From Rhizomys pruinosus (lineage: Eukaryota; Chordata; Mammalia; Rodentia; Spalacidae), in the NCBI GenBank assembly GCA_009823505.1, contig VZQC01005585.1:335552-399551 (forward strand): DNA of 64,000 nucleotides, in the 5' to 3' direction. A model generated the notes under the pieces. The model saw only the letters and a list, made by a program, of their open reading frames with translations. It did not search any database and was not told where the DNA came from. Of this stretch, positions 1 to 11,165 are shown one piece after another. Each line of letters begins with the position of its first letter. The stretch's first letter is position 1. The position numbers and the translations under genes were made by a program.

Positions 1-344
1 CAGAAAAATATAGAGAACATTTGTGTACATTTAATCCCAAAGTTGTTACTGGAAATCTAGTACAAATTAAAAGCAAAACAAATTTTAATAACAATTTGTA
101 TCTCCAGATTTTGTTACATGCTCCTAAGAGAGATGAAGCTTCTCTTGCTTTGAGCAGGTACAACACAGTCTTGCTAATGGAAGTGGATGAAGAAGCTGCC
201 AGCAGCTTCTCCTGGGAACTGGAGCTAGAATGCAAAGCTTCAGCCAGCTGTGGAAATCCCACAGCCTAGCCTGGGCTAGCTTACTCCTCCTGACTCAGGA
301 TCTTGGCTTTGGGCATTCGCCACACCCCTTCTATGGACAAATAA

Positions 345-535
345 AACCCACCACTTAGGGATCCACACTACCAGGTCTTACACACTGGTGGCCAGCTGCA
401 TGCTTCTGCCTAGTAAAAAACCAGCTAGCCAAATCAACACACACTTAAAACACAACTCTCATGGGAATCCACACCCCCAGGTCTCACAGACTGGTGGCCA
501 GTTGCAGGCCTCTGTCCAGTCATAACCCATTAGCA
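345..535. repeat. Two-unit direct repeat, period about 115 bp
   Basis: Two similar blocks, each reading GGATCCACAC or GGAATCCACAC, then CCAGGTCT, then CTGGTGGCCAG, start near 358 and 473. They diverge by a handful of substitutions. This is probably an internal duplication in the retrovirus-like element. Confidence 0.55.
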
Positions 536-1399
536 ACCACTGCAAGCTCTATGCAAGAAAGGGCCTAATATGCATGCAAAAATTAATGAATTCAAGGATT
601 CCTCATATGATAGTGAAGGAGGATCCAGATTTTTTTTTTACTAGCCCATATCCCCAAAGACCCAAAACTTTAACAATTTAATCCTATGAAAACCTGTTTG
701 TTTCTTTGTTTCAAATGTTGAAAGGGTGTAACCAGTAGGTTGCAGTGTAGATTCATTAAGATGTCCAATAAATTTTTATTATTTCTAATATACAATTAAT
801 GCATAACCTTTGTTGAAATTGAATTATGCATTGACTGTTTAATTATAAACCTGCGTCTTGAGAAGGAAGGGCCAAATTCCAACTCAGAGGGAGTGCTTTC
901 TTGGTTTTATAGTTGTTAACATTAAAAATATACTTAGAATACAAGCACACACATCCATATACACGTCTGTGCTCATATACATACACACATATGTAATAAA
1001 GAAAAGATTAAGTTGACCTGTAAGAGAGAGAAGTCATATTATTGTTTGATGTTCCAATGAGAAACATATAAAATTATTTTTTAATGTGTCATAAGGTTGT
1101 TTTTACATAATTAGAATAAATGTCCTAGTAACACATAAAACAGCTGAGATCCATATGCCATTTCTTTAGGCCCATTCACAACCATTTGGTTTTAATTAAC
1201 TATCCCTAAAGTCTATTCCTATTCTCTTTTCCTATCCTGTCCCTACTGGTTAACTATCATAGGCTGTCTCTATGATCAGGTACTACTGTCCCTGTTCTAT
1301 TTACAAAGCCAAAAGTTAAGGAGGGTGCCCAAAAGTAGATAAGTCACAGTTGTTTGAAGTCTTGGACTGATGTATCTTGTCTTATTATTAAGGACTGTT

Positions 1400-1675
1400 G
1401 GAATGATAATAATTATTAATAATCATAACAACCATAACAATAACAATTATAATAATTATAATCATAACTATCATCAATAATAATTAATAAACAGTATTAG
1501 TCACAATTATTATCATTAAGGAAAATTATCAATAATTATTCTTAATAATAATAATAACAATCAACAATTTATCATTAAACTGAATTATTGTTATTAGCAA
1601 TTATAATCAATATTACCAATTAGAAATATCAATAACAATTACCAATAATAATCAACAATAATTTATCATTAAACA
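1400..1675. repeat. Degenerate AAT/ATT-rich tract
   Basis: About 275 bp made almost entirely of A and T with scattered C, built from AATAAT, ATTAAT and CAATAA-type words. It reads as a decayed trinucleotide-type repeat. No coding signal is visible. Confidence 0.6.
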
Positions 1676-3188
1676 GAATTTAATACATCCTCAAATTTAT
1701 ATAAACCCAATTACAAATGTTAAGAATAAGAGGTATAAAACAGACAGTCTTTATGAGCTGAATCTATTTTCTTTGTCTATGGTTGACTCCTAATTAGGTT
1801 TAAACCTGTAGGATTATTATGATTTAAAAGCAGGAACTTGCATTCATTCCCACATACACACAGTTTGAAGATGAGCTTAAAGAAACATAAAATATTTTTT
1901 CAAAAAAATGTTTCATTTAATTTGAACCAAAATATTAATTTATGCTGTTAAAGAGGCTTTTACTAATTGTTTCTTTTTTTTTTTTTAATTATCAGAGCAA
2001 GTGTCTTTTGTTGGAACTCCAGGGCCTGTAAACTCCATAGAAATCCATCTGTTTTGTCTCCAAAATGGTAAAATTAAAAGATTGTGTTACTTAAAGTCAA
2101 ATTCTAATAGACAACTTAAATTTAGGCATGATTTATGATAAATTATTATTAAGAAACCATGTGCTCAGCTCTGCTGCTGCTATGCACACAGCAGGCAGGA
2201 AGGTGGTGGCAGAACACAAGCCACATGTAGTCAGGAACTCTGTGGGAAAAATCTTGAAGGTGAAACACATTTAAAAAGATCAAAATAACTAAATCAACCA
2301 CTTTAATTGTGCACATATTTTTACTCAAAATATATCTAAGATACTCACGGTTAAGTAAAAATATTACATTTTAAGTAAAGCATGCTAAGATAGATTTGAA
2401 TTGCTTAAGCATTAATGCTAGCTGAACCCCAATTTTGGATCCAGAAGCAGCCAGCAGGTTTAGGTAAGAAGAGTTAGAGAATCAGAAATATTTACTCCAA
2501 AAATCCACAAGAAACAAGAGAACAATACACTTTTATCTAAAAGCAAGTTGAAACTGAGATAAAGACCTTTCAGAATTAAGTAACTTTCAAGAGAATGTTT
2601 AGCCCTAAGGAAACTGTAGCTGAGTGGTGGATAGTTGTAAATTTACATCACAGAAACCTATGCTCAGCTCTGAGCAGAGCTAGAGCAAGCCTGGGGGAAT
2701 TACCATATGAGAGAATTAAGCTAGAGCTGAGCCAGAGAAACTGGTTTCTCACAGCAGGAGATCAAGACAAGTTTTTTTTGAAATTAAAACCCCAAAGTTT
2801 TAATTTAGGCCTGTAAAGTTATGAATAATGATTCCAAGGCCAAGTGTGGCTACTAAGCCTTGATATTAAACTCAGCCTTGAAGTCCCTGGCTTTTATAGC
2901 CTGCAGGAGTGTTTATGTTAGGAGGCACATGCCTGGGCAATGAGATGCTCATTCCTGAGCCAAGCCAGGTCTTTAATGCTTCCACATGGCAGACAAAAAG
3001 GAACCAGTTGGGAATGTGTCAGCTTCCTCCATGCATACAAAACCGCATGTTCCCACATTGGCCTCCAATACATCCAAACGTGCAGGAGAGAGTTGCTCAA
3101 TGCCAAAAGATAGATGTGAGGAGAGAGAGAAGAGGAAAAAGGCAAGATGTGGAGGTTCACATACCAAATTTGTCAGAGTTTCCTCCAG

Positions 3189-3206
3189 CCCAACATCTTG
3201 GCGCCA
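3189..3206 (-). other. Putative retroviral primer binding site (tRNA-Lys-like)
   Basis: On the minus strand, two bases after the LTR's terminal CA, the sequence begins TGGCGCC, the usual start of a lysine-tRNA primer binding site in class II retroviruses. The remaining bases match known Lys sites only partly, so the primer assignment is tentative. Confidence 0.55.
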
Positions 3207-3208
3207 TT

Positions 3209-3602
3209 TGTGGGGTGTCCCATTTATTTCCAGGGTGAACCATGTGGAAGACAAGCACAGGAAAGCACAGCACAAGGACGCATGTTAAGGTGTCCAAATA
3301 CAAAGAGAGCTTTATTCTCCAAATGGCCAGCTTATATAGCCATCGCGACTCAACTCCCAGGGCCAAATCCTAAACTTTTGCATCACTACATCCCACTCCA
3401 TGGGCTTGGCCAGAGAGGTCCCATTGGTTTAGAATGCTAGCCAACTTAACTAATTTTTCCCACAATGATTCATTCCAGATAAATAAAACTCTATTTTGGT
3501 AATTTATTATTATTTTAACTTTTGTTAATTTAATGCAAATATACAAAGAAAGACCATCACATCCGACCTCCAGTCCCTTCACAAATCCTCTGTCTCTCCA
3601 CA
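3209..3602 (-). mobile_element. Class II ERV-like LTR, about 394 bp
   Basis: Read on the minus strand this block begins TGTGGAGAGACAG and ends GACACCCCACA, giving TG...CA ends inside a short inverted repeat. It holds a TATA-like TATATAA near 3334 and an AATAAA polyadenylation signal near 3311-3316, about 20 bp apart as expected for a short R region, plus a second AATAAA near the 3' edge. The primer site follows directly. Size and layout fit a rodent ERV-K or mys-like LTR, but I cannot name the family. Only one LTR lies in the window, so the mate, if any, is to the left. Confidence 0.6.
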
Positions 3603-3629
3603 CCATAGCTCCTTCCCAGCTTTATGCTT

Positions 3630-4410
3630 TTACATAACACACTGAGTCCAGTTGGCACTGCCCTTGTGTCAATATGTATGGGCCCATCCACTGTAGCATT
3701 GGAAACCTGTCAATGGTCACACCTTGAAAGATGAACAGCCCTCCCTCCCCCAGCAGCTATCAATTGCAAAGAGTTCCTAAGGTGGGGTAGGTCCTGGAAG
3801 CACCTTCCTCATCTATTCTGTAATTTGGCTGTCTGGCTTGATCTTGTGCAGGTCTTGGGCAGGCAACCACAGCTGCTTTGAGATCATGAGTGCACACCCA
3901 TGTCATCTCCAGAAGACAGCATTTCACAGGGCTCCTCCAATTCTCTGGCTCTTACATTTTTTCTAGCCCTTCTTCCATGTGTTCCCTGAATGTTGGTAGA
4001 AGGGGCAGAGTTGATAAAAAGTCACATTTAGAGATGAGCTCTCACAGTCCCTTAATCTCTGTTCTTTCACTAGTTATAAACTTCATTGACAGATGCTCAC
4101 TACAGAAATAAGATTCTCTGAGAAAAGTTGAAATCTATGTATATAAACATAAACATTTGGGCTTTCTGACAGCATGGCCAATTTAATAAAACAACAGTAG
4201 CAGGTTTTAATTCTAGGGCTCTATGTTCTCCCAGCCATGAGCTACAATACAATATTAGACATGATATTCTCTGTTTTAGAGAAAGTCTCACATTCAATCA
4301 GAAAATGATTAGTTACTCTATAACAAGTCATTCCACTACTGTACCAGTGAGCACATCTTTCTTTGAAGGTTGTTATAGTAGCTTGCTATAGTAACCATGC
4401 TCCTGTGATA
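3630..4410 (-). mobile_element. Old L1 (Lx-type) 3' UTR fragment, antisense
   Basis: The plus strand shows the string of motifs that recurs at 6.9, 16.5, 22.5, 24.9 and 26.8 kb in this window: a phrase like CATCCACTG, a 'GGCTCTTACATT' block, and later CCCAGCCATGAG and AATCAGAAAATGATTAG blocks. This order matches the reverse complement of old rodent L1 3' UTRs. It is non-coding and heavily diverged. Confidence 0.6.
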
Positions 4411-4529
4411 AATGCAGCCCAGTTCTGCCCTTGGCTACCTGATAACCTCTCAGGCTAGTCATTTATTACCTTTCTCAAGCCCATCTGTTAGCACTCAACA
4501 CGCTAACCAGACAGGGAACAGATGATTCC

Positions 4530-4725
4530 ACTGTTGGACCTCTCAGAGTGATGCTTGCTTAGCTCTCTTCAGTCATCCAGACCTCTCAAACTGATGCTTG
4601 ATCAGGTCTTCTCAGTCATTTTCACTGCACACCACACTCAGCAGTCATCAAGCTGCTGGTTCTGGTTCTGATACTGGACTTCACAGGCTGACACCAGATA
4701 AGTCCTTCTCAGCCACTGCTAGCAC
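4530..4725. repeat. Degenerate tandem repeat, two to three units
   Basis: Units share GACCTCTCA, TGATGCTTG and CTTCTCAGTCA at about 4538, 4580 and, more weakly, 4675. The divergence suggests an old minisatellite. Confidence 0.4.
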
Positions 4726-4757
4726 TGAACGATCAAACTCAAGCCTGATGGGCTATC

Positions 4758-4760
<3 letters not shown>

Positions 4761-4804
<44 letters not shown>

Positions 4805-4809
4805 TGCAT

Positions 4810-4845
<36 letters not shown>

Positions 4846-4848
4846 ACC
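4761..4848. repeat. (CA)n microsatellite
   Basis: About 85 bp of AC dinucleotides interrupted once by GCATGCATGC near 4801. Confidence 0.95.
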
Positions 4849-5194
4849 ATGATTTTCCCCATACTCACTTGCTTTTCCCTGGTTAAATACTTATATGCCT
4901 CATGTTCAACTTCTCTGCTTTCATTTTATCTATAATCTGCTATGCTATACACTCTCTCTTAATATATACACCCCCAAGCCCTGTTCTAGTTTTCTGCTCT
5001 ATACCTATGCTACAAAGTCAGCATACCAAGCAACAGATTTGAAGTTAAGGTGCATCTATAAGAAACAGCATCAAACACTTGATTTTCTGATCTGAGTTTC
5101 TCAATCAGAATAAATTTTTTGAGTTCCATCAGTTTATCTGAGACTACCATGATTTCATTTTTTTCTTTACAGCTGAGTAATATTCCATTCTGTT

Positions 5195-5272
5195 GGAATA
5201 CAGTTCAGTGGTAGAATACTCATCCAGCATTTGTAAGCCTATTAATTCAATTCCCAACACTGGAGAAAAAAA
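5195..5272 (+). mobile_element. ID SINE, sense, with A-rich tail
   Basis: The sequence CAGTTCAGTGGTAGAATAC is a diverged A-box region of an ID element (tRNA-Ala/BC1 related). A B-box-like AATTCAATTCCC and an A-run follow. The L1 target TATTCCATTCTGT appears again in altered form (TACTCCATTGTGT) after the tail, which fits a TSD. Confidence 0.7.
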
Positions 5273-5293
5273 ACACACACACACATATACTCC

Positions 5294-5295
<2 letters not shown>

Positions 5296-5332
<37 letters not shown>
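5296..5332. repeat. (GT)n microsatellite
   Basis: An uninterrupted run of about 18 GT dinucleotides directly after the ID insertion's target duplication. Confidence 0.95.
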
Positions 5333-5334
<2 letters not shown>

Positions 5335-6310
5335 CACACTTTTCATATCCATCTGTTGTCAGGTATAAAGATACATTGATTCCATTTAATAGATATTGTC
5401 ACTAGAACAGCAGTGTCTTTGTAGTGAAATATAAAATTTTCTATGTATAAAGGTAGGAATGATATAGATAAGTTATATGGCAGTTTAATTTTTCAGTATC
5501 TAGAATTTGAGAAGCTTCCAGGCTGACTTCTAAAGTCTATACAAGTTCCCCTTTAGCCACATCCAGGTCAGTAACTCTGGGCATTTTTGTTACTGATTAT
5601 GGCCATTCTGCCTGAGATAAGATAGAATATTAAAGTAGCTGTAACACACATTTCCCTGATGGCTAACAATTTTGAAATATTTTCAAGTGTTTCCTAGTTC
5701 CTTCTATTTCTTCTATTGAGATTTTTCTGGTCAGTTATGTAGACCATTTTTAACCTGGATTGTTTATTTTCTTCATGTTTAGTTTCTTGTGTGTTATTTT
5801 TATGTTATAAGCACTAATCCTCTATTAGGTGAATAGCTTGCCAAGGTTTTCTCTCATTCTGTGTATCCTTATTCAACACTGCACAGCTCCCCTTGATCTG
5901 TAGCTTTCTGGTTTCATGAGATTCCAGTTGTCAGTTTTTTATCTCATCTCTCCTACCTAAGTCATATTCAGAAAGTCCTTACCTGTGCCTAGCAGTTAAA
6001 ATGTACTGTAACATTTTTCTTCTACAAGTTTCTGGATACCAGGTATCACATCTTCCCCTGAGGACTTTGGTGCATTTTAGTTGAATTTTGTGCAAAGTAG
6101 GAGATGAGGATCTGATTTCATAACTTTCAAGGAGTTCAAGCTCAGTCTCCTCTCCCCAACAGTTGTTACTGATTTTACAATGTTAAGGAGGAGACTTGTG
6201 GATCTTGTAAGTTCCAGGATCTTCCTGAGATTTGTAAATTTTATTTTCTTTTTGAGGCTTCAAACTTCCTTTTACTTCCTCAGACTTAAAAGAGCTTCTT
6301 CACCTACAGG

Positions 6311-6442
6311 TAAGCATGGTGGCACACCCATTTGAGCCAGCACTCTAGAGGCAGAGGCCAATGACTGTCTATCAAGGCCAGCCTGATCTACATAGCAAGT
6401 TCCAGGCCAGCAGATCTACAGAGATATCTTGTTTCAAAAAGA
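6311..6442 (+). mobile_element. Old B1 SINE, sense
   Basis: The head AAGCATGGTGGCACAC and the blocks GGCAGAGGC, AAGGCCAGCCTGATC and a CTTGTTTCAAAAAG tail are diverged B1. The CTACATAG..GAGTTCCAGG-like centre suggests an old B1 subfamily. Confidence 0.8.
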
Positions 6443-6690
6443 CTAAAGTAAATAAATCAATAATTAATGAGCATCTCTACTTAAGGGAACATTTCAATTT
6501 AGCAAAAACATTACACAAAAATTAGTTTAATAGCTTAAGGTATGGCCATTCAAAATGGAAATTACACTGAGGGTTAAAATATAAATGTGACAGAAAAAAG
6601 AGACTTTTCAGTAGAATGCATGTCTGTGTTGGAAGAATAATTCAAATAACCTAAATTATAAAATTAATTTTAATGAAAATGAAGAATTGT

Positions 6691-6900
6691 CTGTCTTACT
6701 TTCTATCCCTGTGATAAAGCGCTGACCAAAACAGCTTGGGGAGTAAGGGCGGATTTGGGTTACAGCTCAGAGTCCATCAGCAAAGGAAGACAAGGCAGGA
6801 ACTCAGGGCAGGAACCTAAAATCAGGAGCTGAAGCACAGACTACGGAAGAATGCTTGTTGACTGGGTTGGAACCTGGTCTGTGATCAGCCTGCTTTCTTC
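6691..6900 (-). mobile_element. 3' part of a MaLR-like LTR, antisense
   Basis: Reading CTGTCTTACTTTCTATCC, then CTGTGATAAAGC, CAGGGCAGGAACC and CAGCCTGCTTTCTTC, this is the reverse complement of the end of the LTR family present intact at 38516-38921. The 5' half of the LTR is missing; an L1 3' UTR abuts at 6901. Confidence 0.6.
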
Positions 6901-8228
6901 ATTTATAATGTATATTTTATTGAGCTTTTGTACACTTAACCCAATAAATCTTCATAATATTTAGAATTCCACCCCCGTCTACACTCCTTATGCTCCCCTC
7001 ACTGGATTCCAGACATTCTATCATATGTGTAAAACCTGTGCAGCCAAGCTTCTGTACTCAGATGTTCACTGTTACAAGTTTGAAGTCTAGTGAGCCAATC
7101 TAGAGTCACTTAAAGAAGATCTACTGTCCCTCTGATCTCACCAAGGTTCATTGGCCTCTCCCTCCAGAGTGTTGGATTATAGGAGCCTGCTGCCTGTTTT
7201 CCCAGGTCTAGGCTGGGTTTTTGTCTGACTGAGTCAGCATGGGTCTTGTATATGCTGCCACCATTGCTGAAAGTTCAGATGAGCGAGTTCCCTGAAAGCC
7301 TGTTTCCTTATCTTCATGAACCAACCTTGACTCTTACAGTCTTTTCATCCCCTCTTCTGCAATGATCCCTGAGCTATGGCTGGATGAAATTTAATATAAG
7401 AATAATATCCGGGGACATGCACTCTTCAGTCTCTTATTCTCCAAACTTTGGCCAGTTGTGGCCTTCTGCATGCACAGCACTCTGTTGTATAGGGAAGCTT
7501 TGCAGGTGAAAGTTGAGGGACACACTGGTATTCTCTCCTCCCCTTTTCTGCCATGTTCTGTGAGCCTTACATTCCACTGGTGATGGGTCACATACTGCTG
7601 GGCATCTCTCAGACATATTTTTTCTGTGTGGGACCAATACTGGAACACTGTAATGACCTCTGTTTGTTGCAAAAATGTTTCTTTGATAAATGGTGTATTG
7701 TATAATTGTCTATAAATATAAGAATGCATATTCAGCATATAGTAAGAAATTTCATTTGTCTAGAGATATGAGAGTTAGGGTTTTCTCTAGGATCTATGAC
7801 TTTTCTAGCCATGTGTGTTTGGCCATGTTTATAGTGCTACCCATGAGTTCCCTTCCATTGAGAGAGCCCTAAATCTATTTAGATAGTTATTGATTGCTCC
7901 CAAGATAAAAGTCCCACTAATGTACCACTATAGTTTGTAGTCCTATTCAGTGTTGTGGTTATTTAAAGCTGGGGTTGGAACCCTGATTGATTTCCCCCAG
8001 TGGAAACTTGCATAGTATCCTCCAGAAATATGAGAGCTAATCTTCAGACTAGAGACTTTCAGGTCAGTTCCATGTCCCTTTCTCCAAGTCCTGTGTCTAA
8101 ATAATGTACTGTCTACAGCAGTTGGGTCTTACCTTCATCCTATGGAAGGTAATCAAGGACTGTAGCAATAGCTTGTGTGATTTGGGGAGTCTTTTGGATT
8201 ATCCTGATCGACAACTTGTAGGATGGTC
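6901..8228 (-). mobile_element. Lx-type L1 3' UTR, antisense, running into the assembly gap
   Basis: The left end is T-rich (TATATTTTATTGAGC), like the reverse complement of an L1 3' terminus. Blocks typical of the family follow: TTCTGCAATGATCCCTGAGC, GGCCAGTTGTGGCCTTC and GGATCTATGAC. Orientation and order agree with antisense L1 ORF2 beyond the gap, so this and 8517-9370 are probably one insertion. Several open frames here are not genes. Confidence 0.65.
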
Positions 8229-8516
8229 NNNNNNNNNNNNNNNNNNNNNNNNNNNNNNNNNNNNNNNNNNNNNNNNNNNNNNNNNNNNNNNNNNNNNNNN
8301 NNNNNNNNNNNNNNNNNNNNNNNNNNNNNNNNNNNNNNNNNNNNNNNNNNNNNNNNNNNNNNNNNNNNNNNNNNNNNNNNNNNNNNNNNNNNNNNNNNNN
8401 NNNNNNNNNNNNNNNNNNNNNNNNNNNNNNNNNNNNNNNNNNNNNNNNNNNNNNNNNNNNNNNNNNNNNNNNNNNNNNNNNNNNNNNNNNNNNNNNNNNN
8501 NNNNNNNNNNNNNNNN
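8229..8516. other. Assembly gap (288 Ns)
   Basis: A run of N only. Flanks on both sides are antisense L1, so the missing bases are most likely the junction between the L1 3' UTR and ORF2 end. Confidence 1.
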
Positions 8517-8902
8517 TTTACCTACCCCATCAGTATATATACTCATAAATAAGGATTTGGTACAGAGATCCACATGTTAGGGAGAATATATGTCCTTTGT
8601 GTTTCTGAGTAATTGCTACTTCACTTAGTATAGCAGTTTCTATTTCCATCCATTTACCTAAAATTTTTAGAGTTTGTCTTTCTTTACTGCTGAATAGAAC
8701 TCCATTGTGTTAATGTACCACATGTGCATTATCTATTCATCATTTGAGGCACATTTAGATTGTTCCCATTTCCCAGACATTGTGAAGGGAGAAGCAATAA
8801 AAATGTATGTACAAGTATCTCTAAAGTTGAATGTGTCTCTTGGGCATATGTCAAGAAGCTGTATAACCAGATCATATAGTAGGCTCATTTTTAGTTTTTG
8901 TT

Positions 8903-9168
8903 GTTGAACTTTTGCACATTTCATACACTATTTCTTAATAAAATTTAGACCCATTCCCCTTCCATGTCCCCCACACCTCCAGAGCTCATGCATTCTGCAA
9001 TATAGGTCTTGCATCTTTTACTCAGTCTTTCTTTCTTTCTTTCATTCTTTCTTTCTTTCTTTCTTTTTTTGATGCAGAAGTTTACTCTTTGGGGCAAAAG
9101 TTTACTGTTTCAGTCAGTTCTTTGAACCAGTCTTTTTTTGTTGTTATTGCTCCCTTTAATTTTATATT
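8903..9168 (-). mobile_element. Nested L1 3'-terminal fragment, antisense
   Basis: Begins near TTGCACATTTCATACAC and carries ACCCATTCCCCTTCC and ATGCATTCTGCAAT, the antisense of the L1 3' terminus. It sits between two parts of ORF2 that join smoothly when it is removed. A (TTTC)n run at 9026-9068 lies inside it. Confidence 0.65.
9026..9068. repeat. (TTTC)n microsatellite
   Basis: CTTT/TTTC tetranucleotides with one CATT interruption, inside the nested L1 3' fragment. Confidence 0.9.
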
Positions 9169-9391
9169 GCTCAAAATTATGCAAGCTCTGCACACTGCTT
9201 TCCATAGTGGTTACACTATTTTGCAATCCCACTTGCAGTGAGTGTGTGCACCCTTTCTCCTCATGCTTGCCACCATTTGGTGTCTTTTGTTCTCTTGATA
9301 TTAGCTAATCTGACTGGGGTAGGAAGGAATCTAAGCTGGTTTTGATTTGCATTTTCCCTAATTATTAACAATACTGATCACTTTTTGTATT

Positions 9392-9757
9392 ATGTACTTT
9401 ATTTTTTGTGTGTGTTTTATATTTTTAAAATATTTTTATAGAAGTGTTGTGCATTTCATGCATCATTTCTCAGTCCAGTTTAGACTCTCTTCCCTTTCCA
9501 TGCTCCCCATCCCATCTGAGTTTATGCATTCTGTCATACATGTCTTACAACTTTTTCTGAGTCTTTTTAAAGTTTTTCAAGGCAGAGGATTATTGTTTTC
9601 GGTTGAACTTTACTGTTTCAGTTGGTTCTTTGTCTCAGTTCTTTGTTGTTGTTGTTGTTCCCTCCAATTTGTATTGCTTCAACATATACGTGAATGTGTA
9701 TGTATATGTATGTCACACTTATACTAAAATCATGTCATCTGATCACTTTTAAGGATG
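9392..9757 (-). mobile_element. L1 3'-terminal fragment, antisense
   Basis: T-rich start, then GTGCATTTCATGCATCATT, CCCTTTCCATGCTCCCC and ATGCATTCTGTCATAC. It closely parallels 19579-19900 in the same order and orientation, which marks it as the same L1 lineage's 3' end. A (TTG)n run sits near 9640. Confidence 0.7.
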
Positions 9758-10200
9758 TTTCTCATCCTGCTTTCTTATACAAACTTAGTATCACCTGTCC
9801 AGTGGAGCATGGTCAACCAGGGGCCACATCCTGAAAGAAAACTGCTCTCTTCTCCAGAAGTCATCAGCTGTCCAGAGCTCCTCAGTTAAGGATAGAGACT
9901 CAAGAGCTCCAACCCCTTCCCTGATAGAATGTTGATTAGCTTGATCCTGTGAAGGCACCCACAACACTGTAAGTTCATGAATGTTGATTAGCTTGATCCT
10001 GTGAAGGCACCCACAGCACTGTTTATGAGTGCAACAGACATGTCATGTCCAAAAGACACTGTTTCACTTTGATAACCTAGCTCTTTCAATCTTTCCACTC
10101 CCTCTTCTGCAATGATCCCTTAGACTTGGGTGGCAGGGCTAATACAGATATTCCATCTGTGGTCTCTCACTCCTTGTAGTTTTCAACACTCTGATCTGGT
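9758..10200 (-). mobile_element. Lx-type L1 3' UTR fragment, antisense, with a tandem duplication
   Basis: Contains GGCCACATCCTGAAAG, CCTCTTCTGCAATGATCCC and GGTCTCTCACTCC, the recurring old L1 3' UTR blocks. It separates two pieces (9392-9757 and 10390-11165) that are contiguous at 19.6-20.8 kb, so it may be a nested insertion. A unit of about 52 bp starting GAATGTTGATTAGC is duplicated at 9928 and 9979. Confidence 0.55.
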
Positions 10201-10389
10201 TTTATCAAAATGAATAAGGCTAAATTCCTGTCCTAAAATTTTAAATGTTTCTACAGATCAGTATTTAGCAACTGATTACAATACTTATGAAAAGATCAAA
10301 AGCCAGAGTAGTCTGGCTTCTTCTTTGTGACCATTAAAAATAGCAATGTTTTTTGCATAGCAATCTATAGTGTGATTGGTTTTATTGTT

Positions 10390-11165
10390 TTATGTTTAGT
10401 AGTTCACATTTTTCCCTTTAACTTTATATTACTCTAAAATATGAATACATACCCTCCACTCATATACCACAATTAAAAAGTCTGAAAATAAGTGGTCAGT
10501 TAATTCTATAACCCATTAAGGGATTCACATTAAAACAGCACAGTTGCTTTCAGATAAAAAGAAATATAGCATTAACATTCCTCGGCTTGCATTTCAACTA
10601 GGGATTTAGTGCTAGCATCCACAAATGAGGGATAGCATTCATTGTTTGTTTTTCTGGGACTGTGTTACTTCCCCTTAGCATATTGGCTTGGAGTTCCATC
10701 CATTTACCTGCAAAGTTCATGATGTCATGTTTCTTTACCTCTGCATAGAACTCCATTGTGTAGATGTACCACATTTTCTCTATCCACTCGTTGGTTGGTG
10801 GGCACTGGGTTGCTTCCAGCTCTTTCTTATTGTGAAGAGAGCTGCAATAAACATAGATGTGCATGCATCTCTGTGGAAGGATGAGTCTTATGGGTTTATA
10901 CCCAGGAGTGGTATGACTGGGTCAGGTGGTAGGCTCATTTTCAGTTTCTTAAGAGTTCTCTACACTACTTTCCATAGGGGTTGTACAAGTTTGCATTCCC
11001 ACCAACAGTGGATGAGTGTTCCCTTTCCCAACAACCTCTCCAGTATTTCTGGATCATAGCTAGTCTTAGGAGAGTAAGATGAAATCTTAAGGTGGTTTTA
11101 ATTTGCATTTCCTTAATTCTTAGCAAAGTTGAACATTTTTAGGTTGTATATGAATTTTCTCATCA
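10390..11165 (-). mobile_element. L1 3' UTR/ORF2 C-terminal end, antisense
   Basis: From GTTCACATTTTTCCC the sequence follows the 19.9-20.7 kb copy almost block for block: CACAGTTGCTTTCAGATA, GTTCATGATGTCATG, GAACTCCATTGTGTAG, CCCAGGAGTGGTATGACTG, CATTCCCACCAACAGTGG and TTTAATTTGCATTTCC. Translated on the minus strand it gives the conserved C-terminal part of L1 ORF2, but with stops. Confidence 0.85.

Larger units (their letters stand above)
1..3188 (-). mobile_element. Probable non-coding internal region of a class II endogenous retrovirus-like element
   Basis: This stretch lies immediately downstream, on the minus strand, of an LTR and primer binding site (3189-3602), so it should be the leader/internal part of that element. 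I see no gag, pro or pol reading frame: open frames are short and overlap on both strands. It is AT-rich and contains a two-unit direct repeat (about 358-415 and 473-530) and a degenerate AAT-rich tract (about 1400-1675). A non-coding body beside a retroviral LTR would fit a non-autonomous element. How far the internal region really extends to the left is uncertain, and part of this interval could be unrelated sequence. Confidence 0.4.
4860..6250 (-). mobile_element. Old L1 ORF2/3' region, antisense, interrupted by an ID SINE
   Basis: The plus strand carries the antisense ORF2 landmark seen repeatedly in this window: a CCATC..TTTAT block, TTTCATTTTTTTCTTTACAGCTGAG, then TATTCCATT near 5180. 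Further right, phrases such as TGGCTAACAATTTTGAA and GTTTCATGAGATTCCAG match old L1 ORF2 in reverse. The frame is destroyed. An ID element and a (GT)n run sit in the middle. Confidence 0.6.
8517..9370 (-). mobile_element. L1 ORF2 3' end, antisense, split by a nested L1 3' fragment
   Basis: The plus strand shows antisense ORF2 C-terminus landmarks: TTACTTCACTTAGTATAGCA, CCATCCATTTACCT, GAACTCCATTGTGT and, after the nested piece, ACTGCTTTCCATAGTGG and TTTTGATTTGCATTTTCC. It is frame-broken and old. The interval 8903-9168 interrupts it. Confidence 0.75.

Noticed and set aside
345..535. Direct repeats considered as a CRISPR-like array
   Set aside because: Only two diverged units of about 115 bp, in a rodent genome; not an array.
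2909..3288. Several overlapping frames of about 100 codons on both strands
   Set aside because: They overlap each other and lie in the leader beside a retroviral LTR and primer site. No gag motif or codon bias is visible, so they look fortuitous.
4598..5405. Frames rich in His-Thr or Cys-Val
   Set aside because: They are translations of (CA)n and (GT)n microsatellites.
8104..8580. 158-codon open frame
   Set aside because: Most of it is translated N characters from the assembly gap.
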